Shown: positions 51,983 through 61,163 of the stretch, piece after piece | Position numbering within the stretch: the stretch's first letter is position 1 | Layout of the letters: the number at the start of each line of letters is the position of its first letter | Origin: CAWCAW01 sp963714125 | GTDB taxonomy: Bacteria; Actinomycetota; Acidimicrobiia; Acidimicrobiales; UBA8190 | Direction of reading: 5' to 3' | NCBI GenBank assembly: GCA_963714125.1 | Contig: OY970234.1 | Span: forward strand, 1,426,001-1,490,000 | DNA length: 64,000 nucleotides | Position numbers and translations under genes: made by a program | Notes under the pieces: generated by a model | Seen by the model: only the letters and a program-made list of their open reading frames with translations | Database searches by the model: none | Told to the model about the DNA's origin: nothing

Positions 51983-53221
51983 ATGACCCTTTACCAGTCT
52001 GACGTGCTGGAGCTACTGGACGTGATCCGCTCCGGCGGCGACATCGATGCCATCCGCAAGGGTGCCGAGCTCGTTTACCAGGCACTCATCGAGGCCGAGG
52101 CGGCCGAGCACATTGGTGCCGCTGTCTACGAGCGCACCGAGACCCGCACCACGCAGCGAAACGGCCACCGTCACCGGACCTTGGCGACCAAGGCGGGCGA
52201 TCTCGAGCTCAAGATCCCAAAGCTACGCACCGGGACGTTCTTCCCGTCTCTGCTCGAGCGCCGGCGTCGCATCGACCGGGCCCTGTTCGGCGTGGTCATG
52301 GAGGCCTATGTCCACGGTGTCTCGACCCGCAAAGTCGACGACCTTGTGGTGGCCCTGGGCGTCGACACCGGCATCTCGAAGTCCGAGGTGAGCCGCATCT
52401 GTGGTGAGCTCGACGAGGAGCTGGCGGCGTTTCGAGACCGCCGCCTCGACCACGTCGAGTTCCCCTACGTGTTTCTCGATGCCACCTACCTCAAAGGTCG
52501 AGTGGCGCATCAGGTGGTATCGCGGGCCGTGGTGGTGGCCACCGGCGTCACCACCGACGGCGGGCGTGAGGTGCTCGGCTGTGCCGTGGGTGACTCCGAA
52601 GACGCGGCGTTTTGGACCGAGTTCCTGCGATCATTGCGGGCCCGGGGCTTGGCCGGCGTGCGCCTGGTGATTTCAGACCAGCACCTGGGCCTCAAAGCAG
52701 CCGTCGAGGCGGTCATGGTCGGTTCAGCGTGGCAACGGTGTCGGGTCCATTTCATGAGAAACGTCCTGGCCCGGGTGTCTCGTTCGAACACCCACATGGT
52801 CATCGCCGCCATCCAAACGATCTTCGCCCAGCCCGATGCCCACGCCGTGCGCGACCAGTTCGACCGGATCGCCTCGACCCTGCGGGGCCAGTTCCCAGAT
52901 GTGGCGGTCATGCTCGACGCCGCCAAGGAGGACCTCCTGGCCTTCTCGGCGTTCCCCGAGTCGCACTGGCGCAAGGTGTGGTCTACCAACCCCTTGGAAC
53001 GGGTTCATCGCGAGATCAAGCGGCGCACCGATGTGGTGGGGGTATTCCCCAATGACGCCGCGGTCACCCGGCTGGTGACGGCGGTGGTGGTGGAGACCCA
53101 CGACGAGTGGCAGGTGGCCGAACGGCGCTATCTGTCGGAGACCTCGATGGCCCAGCTCCGCAGACTCGAATCCGTGGCCGTCGTGGCCCCACCACGAACG
53201 CGCAAACGCCTGGCCAGCTGA
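51983..53221 (+). CDS. IS256-family (mutator-type) transposase
   Basis: 412 residues, full length. DDE residues are visible in YVFLDATYLKG (Asp about 166), RLVISDQHLGLKAA (Asp about 233) and NPLERVHREIKRRTDVVG (Glu about 338). The segment AYVHGVSTRKVDDLV is also typical. It starts at ATG after AAGGAGACACCCG. Probably active, given intact ends and target duplication. Confidence 0.95.
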   Translation: MTLYQSDVLELLDVIRSGGDIDAIRKGAELVYQALIEAEAAEHIGAAVYERTETRTTQRNGHRHRTLATKAGDLELKIPKLRTGTFFPSLLERRRRIDRALFGVVMEAYVHGVSTRKVDDLVVALGVDTGISKSEVSRICGELDEELAAFRDRRLDHVEFPYVFLDATYLKGRVAHQVVSRAVVVATGVTTDGGREVLGCAVGDSEDAAFWTEFLRSLRARGLAGVRLVISDQHLGLKAAVEAVMVGSAWQRCRVHFMRNVLARVSRSNTHMVIAAIQTIFAQPDAHAVRDQFDRIASTLRGQFPDVAVMLDAAKEDLLAFSAFPESHWRKVWSTNPLERVHREIKRRTDVVGVFPNDAAVTRLVTAVVVETHDEWQVAERRYLSETSMAQLRRLESVAVVAPPRTRKRLAS

Positions 53222-53236
53222 GCCATCCTGGAGGCC

Positions 53237-53449
53237 GTGAAGGCCTCCTTCAACGACCACGTCATCACCATCCGGCCGGTGCACACCGAGTCCGGTCGCG
53301 TCGCAGCGCCGGGAACCCACGGCTTCATCCTGCGCGTCCTCACCGACCCCGATGAGCGCTACGTGGCTGAGCTCTATCTGGACGTAGCGCCTGACGATGG
53401 CGCCACGGAACTCACCGTTTTGCTCCCACTCGACTTCGACGTCGTGTAG
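53237..53449 (+). CDS. Passenger protein of the IS256 element, 70 residues
   Basis: A protein-like frame (HGFILRVLTDPDERYVAELYLDVAPDD) begins 15 bases after the transposase stop and in the same frame. It lies inside the element ends. The GTG overlaps a perfect GGAGGCC-GTGAA-GGCCTCC hairpin (53230-53248) that also contains its GGAGG, so translation may be shut off by structure, or the hairpin may be a terminator. It could instead be reached by stop-codon readthrough. Not recognised. Confidence 0.5.
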   Translation: MKASFNDHVITIRPVHTESGRVAAPGTHGFILRVLTDPDERYVAELYLDVAPDDGATELTVLLPLDFDVV

Positions 53450-53602
53450 GCGGCATACTCCCAGGAGCCGGAGATCACTTCTCCACCATTCGGCGGGACG
53501 TCATCTTGGATTGGTGGATCTGCCTACCAGGACGAACGCAGGAAGGGGACTGCCCAGGGTTCGGTTGACTCCTAACCTTTCGAGTATTGGCTCGAGGGAA
53601 GG

Positions 53603-53896
53603 ATGTGGACCATGGCAAGGGCCTATCCCGAGGAGTTCCGGCGCGACGTAGTCGCCGTCGCCCGTAAGCGCGAAGCGCCGCTGGCCCAGATCGCCAAGGA
53701 CTTCGGGGTCTCAGAGGCGACGCTGCACAACTGGGTGAAGCGGGCTGACATCGAAGACGGTGTGCGCGACGGCATGACGACTGCCGAGCAGGCCGAGATG
53801 CGAGAGCTCAAGAAGCGCAATCGCCTACTCGAGCAGGAGAACTACATCTTGCGCCGGGCCGCCGCCTATCTCTCCCAGGGCAGCTCCCCAAAATGA
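53603..53896 (+). CDS. IS3-family orfA, copy 2
   Basis: 97 residues, identical to the orfA product at 37555-37848: HTH domain plus coiled coil. Its TGA overlaps an ATG (AAAATGA) that begins the first codons of orfB, immediately before the IS110 insertion. Confidence 0.92.
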   Translation: MWTMARAYPEEFRRDVVAVARKREAPLAQIAKDFGVSEATLHNWVKRADIEDGVRDGMTTAEQAEMRELKKRNRLLEQENYILRRAAAYLSQGSSPK

Positions 53897-53913
53897 CGCT
53901 TCTATGCCTCTTG

Positions 53914-54957
53914 TCAAGCCATGCAGGTCTCAAGCTGACGAAAGATGGACCGGCAGACGTATCGCTTGAGGCTGCGACGAATCTCCTTTCTGGTCCGCCC
54001 CTCGGCAGTGCGGCGGGCCACGTAGTCTCGGGTCGCTGTGTCATAGCTCATTCGGGTGCGAACGATGACGTCGAAGGCGCGGTTGAGTTGCCGATCTCCT
54101 GATCGAGAGAGCCGATGCCGTTCGGTATTGCCTGATGATGCGGGAAGCGGCGCCACGCCTCCCAGGGCGGCGAAGGCCGCTTCGGAACGCACCCGTCCAC
54201 GATGCGAGTAGGCGCAGACAAGGATGCCGGCGGTCACCGGCCCGATGCCGGGAGTGTCCTGAAGACCAGGGGCGAGTTGCTCGCTGAGGAGTTGGAGGCG
54301 TCTGCGATTCTCGGCGAGGAGCTCGCTCTGCTCGATGATGGTGACGGCCAGGCGCTTGGCCTCACTCCGGGCGATTGCGGTCGGGCCTTCGGATCGACTC
54401 GAGCGCCACGATGCGATCGTCTTGACCTGGGCGTCGGTAAGTGGCCGCCTGGCGTCGATCTCAAGTTCGGAACTACGCACCAGGGCGGTCAGGGCGTTGC
54501 GGTTGGCGGTTCGCTGCCGGTCAATCAGGTGCCGTGAAGCCAAAAGAACCCGTAGAGCAGCCCGATCACCGGTGCGACGGGGCCGCGCCAAAGTCTCGTA
54601 GTCCTGCCCAATCACCGACCGAGCCGCAGCTTCGGCATCAATGGCATCGGACTTCCCGGCGTGCGCATGCGCCTTCTTCGACATCGGGCGCACCTCGCAC
54701 ACATCGATATCTGACCGCACGAGAGCGGCAGTAATCGAGGCACCATAGGATGACGTGCCCTCCACCGCTGCCAACACCCTGCTCGTGCACCGGCGCTTGA
54801 TCCACGCCACGGCCCGGTTGAGGCCAGGCCCCGTTGTGGGATAGGTCGCCGAATCGACCACGGCTCCGGTTCGGCATTGGACAATACAGAACGTGTGGGT
54901 TCGGGCATGGGTATCCACACCCACGACATGGTCGAACAGCTCGGCAACGACAGCCAT
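53914..54957 (-). CDS. IS110-family transposase, copy 2
   Basis: 347 residues, identical in sequence to the product at 36494-37537, with the DEDD residues and C-terminal serine region intact. Reads out from the candidate bridge-RNA region. Confidence 0.93.
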   Translation of the reverse strand: MAVVAELFDHVVGVDTHARTHTFCIVQCRTGAVVDSATYPTTGPGLNRAVAWIKRRCTSRVLAAVEGTSSYGASITAALVRSDIDVCEVRPMSKKAHAHAGKSDAIDAEAAARSVIGQDYETLARPRRTGDRAALRVLLASRHLIDRQRTANRNALTALVRSSELEIDARRPLTDAQVKTIASWRSSRSEGPTAIARSEAKRLAVTIIEQSELLAENRRRLQLLSEQLAPGLQDTPGIGPVTAGILVCAYSHRGRVRSEAAFAALGGVAPLPASSGNTERHRLSRSGDRQLNRAFDVIVRTRMSYDTATRDYVARRTAEGRTRKEIRRSLKRYVCRSIFRQLETCMA

Positions 54958-55222
54958 GGTCTCTCCTGACTCTGGTGGGCAATGGCAACTCGGTCGGCCG
55001 AGTGGGTCGCTCAGAGACAGTTCTGTAATGGGTCACGTCCAAGGTGGACGGACAAGCTTCTGATCAAGACATCTGGGCGCAGAGCCAACCTTCAACCCGC
55101 AGTGAGGACACGTCATTTTCAAGACACCACTTCCAGTGGATCGGATATATCCGGAGTCACTCACTGCCGGTCAAAGATCAGCTTCTCAGCCAGCCTCGGG
55201 CCAGCCATCACCCATTACAGAG
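54958..55222 (-). ncRNA. Candidate bridge RNA region of IS110 element (copy 2)
   Basis: Reverse-strand copy of the 265-base non-coding region at 36229-36493, with the same 11 bp inverted repeat (55023-55033 and 55210-55220). The absence of change between copies is expected if they are recent. Confidence 0.5.
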
Positions 55223-56083
55223 TTATCCCCTCGTCGCTGACCTGGCCGACGAGGGGATCGCCGTAGCGCTGACTGCCGGGTCTTGGGCTTCTCGAAGCAG
55301 GGCTACTTCAAATGGCGGGCCAAGCCCGTGTGCGACCGTGATCTCTCTGACGCCTACGTGATCAACGCCGCTGTCGACATCCATCACGACGACCCCACCT
55401 TTGGCTATCGCTTCATCTCCGATGAGCTAGGCGATGCCGGCTTCGAGGTCTCGGAGAACCGGGTGCAACGGCTGTGTTCGCTCCAGGGCATCTGGTCGCT
55501 GCATGCCAAGAAACGGGGTCGCCAGCGTCGTCCTGGCCCCCCGGTGCACGACGACCTGGTGAATCGGGACTTCAGCGCCGATGTCGCTAACGAACTGTGG
55601 CTGACCGATCTGACGGAGCATCGCACGACGGAAGGAAAGCTGTATCTCTGCGCCGTCAAGGAGGCCTTCTCGAATCGAATCGTCGGGTACTCCATCGACA
55701 GCCGCATGACCGCCGCCCTGGCCGTGAGCGCACTCGATAACGCCGTTGCCGTGCGGGCCACAACACCGTCGACCATCGTCCACGCTGACAGGGGATCGCA
55801 ATTTCGCTCCCACGCCTTCGTTAGAGCATTGCGCCGTCACGAGGTCCGTGGCTCGATGGGGAGAGTGGCCACCTGTGCCGACAACGCGGCCATGGAATCG
55901 TTCTACGCACTTCTTCAGAAGAACGTGTTGAACCTCAAGAGATGGGAGACCCGTGACGCGCTGCGCCTCGCCATCGTCACCTGGATCGAAAAGACCTACA
56001 ACCGTCGCCGTCGCCAGCGCGCCCTCGGTCGCCTCACCCCCGTCGAATATGAGACCATCTACAGCGCCGCAAATGCGGCGTGA
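55223..56083 (+). pseudogene. IS3-family orfB transposase, split and frameshifted (copy 2)
   Basis: Carries the same defects as copy 1: separation from its start codon by IS110, and loss of one base near 55272 between YPLVADLADEGIAVALT and CRVLGFSKQG. The DDE core of 266 residues (55283-56083) is intact. The shared frameshift means it predates the duplication. Confidence 0.85.
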
Positions 56084-56124
56084 CTGACTAAACCGTTCGA
56101 GTCAACCGAACCCTGGGCAGTCCC

Positions 56125-56290
56125 GGCCGAGTATTTCGTGATCGGCATGATGAATCATTATGTCTACACAACAGGCGGGAAGAAGGCCACGAGCCATGAC
56201 TATGAGAATGCACGCGACCAACTAGACGCGATCTATGCAAGCGGTCGGCTTCGGCTACCTTTCAAAGGTGTTCTACTCGTCGGGTATTGA
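56125..56290 (+). pseudogene. 3' fragment of a gene cut by the nested IS
   Basis: An open frame runs from the IS end to TGA at 56288, giving a 54-residue tail (AEYFVIGMMNHYVYTTGGKK... to VLLVGY). It has no start of its own apart from internal ATGs. It is a truncated gene of unknown family. Its missing 5' part is not at the left flank of this IS copy. Confidence 0.5.
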
Positions 56291-56291
56291 G

Positions 56292-56411
56292 GTGGATGTT
56301 CGTTCCATCAGAACTCGCCTCGTCGAAAGTCATTCCGATATCTCACAAGAAAATCTTGTGCGAAAGCTCACGTTGGATACAGTCGTCCGAAGCTGGGCCG
56401 TCTACAAGTGA
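56292..56411 (+). CDS. Possible 39-residue protein after the truncated gene
   Basis: A GTG one base after the TGA of the truncated frame opens a frame with protein-like composition (VRSIRTRLVESHSDISQENL...). The near-overlap suggests it was the next gene of an operon. No independent ribosome-binding site beyond GAGG. Confidence 0.35.
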   Translation: MDVRSIRTRLVESHSDISQENLVRKLTLDTVVRSWAVYK

Positions 56412-56438
56412 TGGAGACCGAAACGACAGACTTCGGAG

Positions 56439-59400
56439 TCAGGTGACGGTCAATGTGAATACCTGGGTCACAAACTGCGCAGACTTGCCCGTTCCGAACT
56501 TGGCCACAATGGCAAGCTGATAGACGCCCGGCGAACTCTTTTTGCTCGGTGTCCCCGAGATCGTCGCCTTGCCGTCGCGGTCGTTCACAAAGTGCAATCC
56601 CCTGGGCAGCGTTCCCGTCTTCTTGATAACTGGCACTGGGCTTCCATAGGTCACGACGGAGAATGAGAAAGCTGAGCCCGCCGTGCCAGAGGCATTGTCT
56701 GCACTGGCGATTCCGTCGCCCAAAAGTGAAGATATGAGCACACACTCGTTGGCGTCCAGGTTGCTCGTCGATGTGTTGTCCGAGGATCCTAGGTAGTTCG
56801 CAGCCCCGTCATAAACGGCTGAGAAGCACCACGTACCGGGTGCCGTAGGAGTGAACGACGTTGAAACCGCTGATGAGATATTGCCTGGGCCTGTTATTAG
56901 ATCGACACCGGCGTCTTCAGGCGTGCTGCTGGAGACGCACGGCCCCGCCGCCATAGTTTGGCCTGTACCTGTCTGACACAAGTAAAAGGATACCGACCCT
57001 GTCGGCGAGCCACCGAGAGCGTCTCCTTTCACAGTCACGGAGTCGCTGACGCTAGAGCCAAAAGTTGAGTTGGCCGTCGAGATCTTGCTTACCGTAGTCG
57101 ATGGCAGTGGGACCACGAGCACGCACTCGTTGGAGTCAAGGTTGGTGGTCTCGGTATTGTCTGATGAGCCGAGATAGTTAGAGTCACCTCCGTAAACAGC
57201 CGAGAGGCACCACGTACCCGGCGACGTCAGGGTGACGGAGCTGGAGGTGGCTGAAGATGTGTCGCCTGCCCCGCCTACAAGGTCTACGCCTGCATCTTCA
57301 GGGCTTCCGCTTGGAGCACAGCGCCCAGTCACGAGGTCCTGAGTTGTGCCCGTTTGACACACATAGAACGAAACAACGCCAGTCGGAGCGATTCCCAATG
57401 GGATCCCTGTGACGGTCACGGAGTCGTTGACGGTAGTGCCAATGAACGCTTCGCCGTATGAGACTACTGCCGCGGTCGTCGACTGAGCGGGGGTGACGAG
57501 CACGCATTCGTCAGGATCCAGGCTGGCAGATTCGGTATTGTCTGCCGAGCCCAAGTAGTTGGAGTCCCCTCCGTACACCGCTGAAAAACACCAGGTACCG
57601 GACGCGGTTGGAGTCAAGGCGGCCGATGCTGCTTCGGATGTATCGCCCGTCTCGGTGCTTAGCCGAACCGTTCCGAGATGATTGCTTGCTATCGCGGCAC
57701 AGGCACCGACTGTGAGACTCTGAGTCGTTCCTGTTTGGCAGGCGTAGAAGCTGGCAGTGCCGGTCGGGCTGCCGTAGGTGGGGTTCCCCTTTACAGTAGC
57801 TAGATCACTGACGGTGCTTGACTGACCAAGTTCGATGGACGCGGTGTTAACCCGCGTTGTAATGGATGAGCCTCCGGTCCCCGTGGTTGTTGTACCTCCA
57901 CTAACAGCTATCACCGGGTCGATGGACGAACCCGACGGAGGGCTGGTAGTGATCCCAGTCGGCGCCGAGTTGTTGGGGTACGCGCTACATGTGAGGCCCA
58001 ACGGGTTTCCCGATATTTCGAGAGTCAAACTCGCACTCGAATCCTCTTCAACTACGATGTTGCTGCTCGTGGCTGTAAAGGATCCAAGGCTGGCAGCCGG
58101 GTCCGGGAGGTCGACGGGCACGCCGCCAGCTGGCACTGGGTTTGGGATTGGGACCGAGAAGTCAATAGTTCCGCTCGATAGCGTGGACGGGGTAGCACCG
58201 CTTATATCTACTTGAGTCGTCGCCGAACCAGCCAGCGAGGTGTTGCCGAGCGCCGCCGCCGCCGCAACAAGTTGCTCGGGGTAGGTGACGATGGTCTGGT
58301 AGTCCGTCACGTTGAACGCGGCCCCGGTATTGGGACTCGAAGGCGTGATCGAGGCTGAGGTCGTGACGCCATTCAAGACGACGTTTCCAACCGGGGTACC
58401 GGGACAATACAGCTCATATGGCCCGGTGAGAGCGGTCGAAGTGTTGATTTCGCCGGGAGAGGCGATCACTGGGTCGATGGTCGACCCCGACGGTGTATCA
58501 GTCGTTTCGCCCGTGGGGACCGAGTCGTTGGCGTAGGCGCTGCAAATGATGGGGAGGGTGGACCCAGGAGCGATATCAATGGTCAACGTCGTGCTGGCAT
58601 CCTCATCGACGGTGATTGTGCCTCCCGTGGACGTAAACGGTCCGATCGTGCTGGGAGGGCTCGGCAAGTCAAGACTCAGCCCGCTGGCGGGCACAGGATT
58701 CGGAATGGGCACGCTGAAGTTGATTGTTCCACCCGACATCGTGGACGGGGTGGCCCCTGTCACATCGAGCTGGGTCGTAGCCGATCCGTTCAATGTGCTC
58801 CCGATCGCTGCCGCCAGTGTGGCCAGGGCGGCTGGGAAGTTAGCGATGGTCTGATAGTCCGTGACGTTGAAAGTATCCCCCGACCCAGGTGTGATAGTCG
58901 CTGATGTGGTGACATTGTTCATCGCCACGTTTCCAACCGGCGTACCGGGACAGTACAGCTCGTATGCAACCGTAAGGGGAGTTCCCGGAGTGGTGGTCGA
59001 CTCACCTTGAAATGCGATGATCCCTGATGCGGAATCTCCCGCTTGGTCACCGTAGTTCAGGACACAGGTAACACCTGCGGCCTGTTGTGCGGCGGTCGGT
59101 GGGCAAGGGTAGCGAGCGGCGTCAGCAGCCGGGCTATACCCTTCGTCGTCGGTGGACGGACACGTAGTGATCACGTCAGTCGACAGTCCGCAAGGCGGTC
59201 CGACCGTTCCCTGGATGATCGAGTAGCTCGTCGAAATGGTGCCCGAGCTACTTGTCGAGACCAGACGCGAATAGGAAATGGCGCTACAACCCACCGAGAC
59301 CGCACTGCTCACAGGTGAAGGAAGCGCCACCGTTGGTTCATTGCTGGCGTTATTACACTCAAGGATGTTTCCGATCGAGCTGGGGGTAAACCCCGTGCCT

Positions 59401-60173
59401 GTGACTGATACAGATTCACCGCCGGTCAAGCCCGTACTCGGGTTGATTGTCAGTGGCGGCGAGGTGGTGGCAGAGGTCGGCAGCGTCTCGTTACCGAAGA
59501 GAACGGTGCCGATGGCCCGGTCGCCTGCGGTGTCCTCGATGTTAATCACGCAGTCGTCGCCAGCCGCTATCTGTGCAGCCGTCGGCGGACACGGGTAGTT
59601 GGCCGCGTCGGTGGCGGCGTTGCCCGAGGTACTGCAATCCGGAATCGTCGAGGTAGTCGTCGGCGTGGTCGTACTCTCCTCGGTGCAGATGGGGGCGAAA
59701 CCCGTTACGGGTGGCCCCGTTATCCCGGCCACCATTGTGTGCGCTCCGGTCAAGTCGCCAGAGGTCAACTTCGCACTGGAGATCGTCGTCAGGGCGAGTG
59801 CCGTGCAGCTGACCGGGATGTACTCACCCAGGAACGAGATCACCGGCTGGTTGGGATCGCTGTTGCACTGCACGATCGAGGCAGTCGCCCCAGGAGTGAA
59901 TCCAGTCCCGGTGACCGTCAGAACGTCACCACCGGCCAGCCCGCTGCAGATGGGGTCGAGAACGTTGGAGTTGTTGCACGTAACCCCTGCCGCGGTCGTG
60001 GTAAGCGTCAGTGTCGTGCCGGGAGTACTGACAGTCGATGCGGAAACGGAAGTCGATATCAGTGCCCCTCCGGCCAGCAGCGTAGTTACGCCGATAATCG
60101 ACAGGATCGTCAATAGTGAACGACGACTTGCTCGCTTGAACAAAAGTCCAATCACGGCCGAAACTTCGCGCAT
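56439..60173 (-). CDS. Giant secreted Ig-like repeat protein
   Basis: About 1244 residues. After a basic start and a signal/TM segment (LLTILSIIGVTTLLAGGALI) come two modules with TVTGTGFTPGATASIVQCN / SVTGTGFTPSSIGNILECN, resembling neocarzinostatin-like folds. Then two near-duplicate modules of about 190 residues begin YELYCPGTPVGNV. Three or four Ig-like repeats of about 100 residues follow, each with FYVCQTGTTQ and TWCFSAVYGGDSNYLGS. A final putative Ig domain ends the protein. It is likely a cell-surface or released adhesin-like protein; no anchor is seen. A start 33 bases earlier is possible. Confidence 0.75.
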   Translation of the reverse strand: MREVSAVIGLLFKRASRRSLLTILSIIGVTTLLAGGALISTSVSASTVSTPGTTLTLTTTAAGVTCNNSNVLDPICSGLAGGDVLTVTGTGFTPGATASIVQCNSDPNQPVISFLGEYIPVSCTALALTTISSAKLTSGDLTGAHTMVAGITGPPVTGFAPICTEESTTTPTTTSTIPDCSTSGNAATDAANYPCPPTAAQIAAGDDCVINIEDTAGDRAIGTVLFGNETLPTSATTSPPLTINPSTGLTGGESVSVTGTGFTPSSIGNILECNNASNEPTVALPSPVSSAVSVGCSAISYSRLVSTSSSGTISTSYSIIQGTVGPPCGLSTDVITTCPSTDDEGYSPAADAARYPCPPTAAQQAAGVTCVLNYGDQAGDSASGIIAFQGESTTTPGTPLTVAYELYCPGTPVGNVAMNNVTTSATITPGSGDTFNVTDYQTIANFPAALATLAAAIGSTLNGSATTQLDVTGATPSTMSGGTINFSVPIPNPVPASGLSLDLPSPPSTIGPFTSTGGTITVDEDASTTLTIDIAPGSTLPIICSAYANDSVPTGETTDTPSGSTIDPVIASPGEINTSTALTGPYELYCPGTPVGNVVLNGVTTSASITPSSPNTGAAFNVTDYQTIVTYPEQLVAAAAALGNTSLAGSATTQVDISGATPSTLSSGTIDFSVPIPNPVPAGGVPVDLPDPAASLGSFTATSSNIVVEEDSSASLTLEISGNPLGLTCSAYPNNSAPTGITTSPPSGSSIDPVIAVSGGTTTTGTGGSSITTRVNTASIELGQSSTVSDLATVKGNPTYGSPTGTASFYACQTGTTQSLTVGACAAIASNHLGTVRLSTETGDTSEAASAALTPTASGTWCFSAVYGGDSNYLGSADNTESASLDPDECVLVTPAQSTTAAVVSYGEAFIGTTVNDSVTVTGIPLGIAPTGVVSFYVCQTGTTQDLVTGRCAPSGSPEDAGVDLVGGAGDTSSATSSSVTLTSPGTWCLSAVYGGDSNYLGSSDNTETTNLDSNECVLVVPLPSTTVSKISTANSTFGSSVSDSVTVKGDALGGSPTGSVSFYLCQTGTGQTMAAGPCVSSSTPEDAGVDLITGPGNISSAVSTSFTPTAPGTWCFSAVYDGAANYLGSSDNTSTSNLDANECVLISSLLGDGIASADNASGTAGSAFSFSVVTYGSPVPVIKKTGTLPRGLHFVNDRDGKATISGTPSKKSSPGVYQLAIVAKFGTGKSAQFVTQVFTLTVT

Positions 60174-60277
60174 GAAGACCCCATTTGGTTCGTCCTTCGG
60201 GTGCATGGAAACGCGACAGCATCACATTTCACCCGCCCGTTGGTCAAGGGGTGTAGTCAGACGCCGCTTAGAAAGGT

Positions 60278-60319
60278 ACATACGGGTGAGGAACCCAGCA
60301 CATACGGGTGAGGAACCCA
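60278..60319 (+). repeat. Two tandem 20 bp copies, period 22
   Basis: ACATACGGGTGAGGAACCCA occurs at 60278-60297 and 60300-60319. It lies in the gap upstream of the giant secreted protein gene and downstream of the DUF3800 gene, and may be a regulator-binding site. Confidence 0.6.
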
Positions 60320-60413
60320 CCCGGCACTCAGCCGTCCAGGCGGGACACATGAGCGCAGGAGTTCCCATCCGTCGTAACCGTCGAGACCGGATTCGATCAC
60401 GCTCGTCCTCGGG

Positions 60414-61163
60414 TCATGTTCCTTCCAACACAAGTGTTCGGGGATCAACCCATTCCTCGTCCACACGCCGAAGGTGCTCGCACGAAAGGCGGCTTTGGCC
60501 TACGTGCGGGATCTGAGCGTCCGCAAGCTGCTGCCACTGCCACCGCGCGTGGTTGCCACCTCTGATCGTGTCGGCGGCAAGGCGGCGGGCTTCGTAGACA
60601 AGCATGTCGGCTGCCTGCAAAGAAAGGACGCTTTTGGAGTCCGCGAACGTGACAGATACCAGCGGACCGCCCAGCCATTTGTCATTGAGTCTGTCCACTA
60701 GGCGCTGAGCGTGGCCACGAACACCGTCTCTCCAATCGAAAACAAGTGCAAGGTCTTCGCCAGCTTGGCCAAGCACCAGATGAGAGATGCACATCTTGTG
60801 CAGGATCATGTTGAACGACTCCATCCACGCCCAATCGACCAAATCCTCACGATCTCGTTGGGGTGGGAAGACGGTCAGGTCAATCGAAGCCGTCATTCCG
60901 ATGGGCGTTGACGTTGAGTTCTCAGAAAAGAGGTTCAGGAACTCCTTCTGAATATCAAGGCGTATACGACCCTTCCAAGCATCGGCTCTCCAATAGTCTC
61001 GGCCCTGCACCAGGTCCGACATCTTGAGTTCTTCGAGGCCCGGATACTTGTCGAGCTGCGATTGCCAATCGCTCTCAAACGCCTTCCAATCGTTCATGGC
61101 ACCAAAGACGCCAGCCATGGCGAACACGTCCGGATCTTCGCTCTCGTCGAAGTAGCCAATCAT
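60414..61163 (-). CDS. DUF3800 protein
   Basis: About 249 residues. The start motif MIGYFDESED and later KMSDLVQGRDYWR and FADSKSVLSLQAADMLVYE are the signature acidic positions of DUF3800, a RNase H-like fold family often found on mobile and defence islands. Its activity is not established. I start at the Met beginning the conserved core; in-frame Mets 54 and 216 bases earlier add poorly conserved residues. It is the last island gene before the right att site. Confidence 0.78.
   Translation of the reverse strand: MIGYFDESEDPDVFAMAGVFGAMNDWKAFESDWQSQLDKYPGLEELKMSDLVQGRDYWRADAWKGRIRLDIQKEFLNLFSENSTSTPIGMTASIDLTVFPPQRDREDLVDWAWMESFNMILHKMCISHLVLGQAGEDLALVFDWRDGVRGHAQRLVDRLNDKWLGGPLVSVTFADSKSVLSLQAADMLVYEARRLAADTIRGGNHARWQWQQLADAQIPHVGQSRLSCEHLRRVDEEWVDPRTLVLEGT

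Larger units (their letters stand above)
51879..53505 (+). mobile_element. IS256-family element with 8 bp target duplication
   Basis: The ends are imperfect inverted repeats of about 27 bases: GTTGACGTCCCTCCGAGTGG at the left, and at the right the reverse complement of GATGACGTCCCGCCGAATGG. TTGGATTG flanks it on both sides (51871-51878 and 53506-53513). The 1627 bp element sits 35 bases upstream of the frameshifted serine recombinase gene. It contains a transposase and a second short frame. An inverted repeat (CTTCGGTG/CACCGAAG, 51941-51972) precedes the transposase start. Confidence 0.88.
53898..55222 (-). mobile_element. IS110-family element nested in IS3 (copy 2)
   Basis: Same element and same insertion point as copy 1, in the opposite strand sense. 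Identical position within the host IS3 shows that the nesting happened once, before duplication of the whole unit. Confidence 0.85.
53546..56124 (+). mobile_element. IS3-family element carrying a nested IS110-family element, copy 2 (inverted)
   Basis: The same 2579 bp unit as at 35327-37905 in reverse orientation, with the same 26 bp inverted ends. All encoded frames agree in length and sequence with copy 1, so the duplication is recent. Flanks are AAG (left) and GGC (right), again without a direct target duplication. It truncates a gene whose 3' end follows at 56125. Confidence 0.93.

Noticed and set aside
51983..53449. IS256 transposase and the following frame as one frameshifted gene
   Set aside because: They are in the same frame and separated by a genuine TGA; the transposase is full length by comparison with its family, so the second frame is treated separately.
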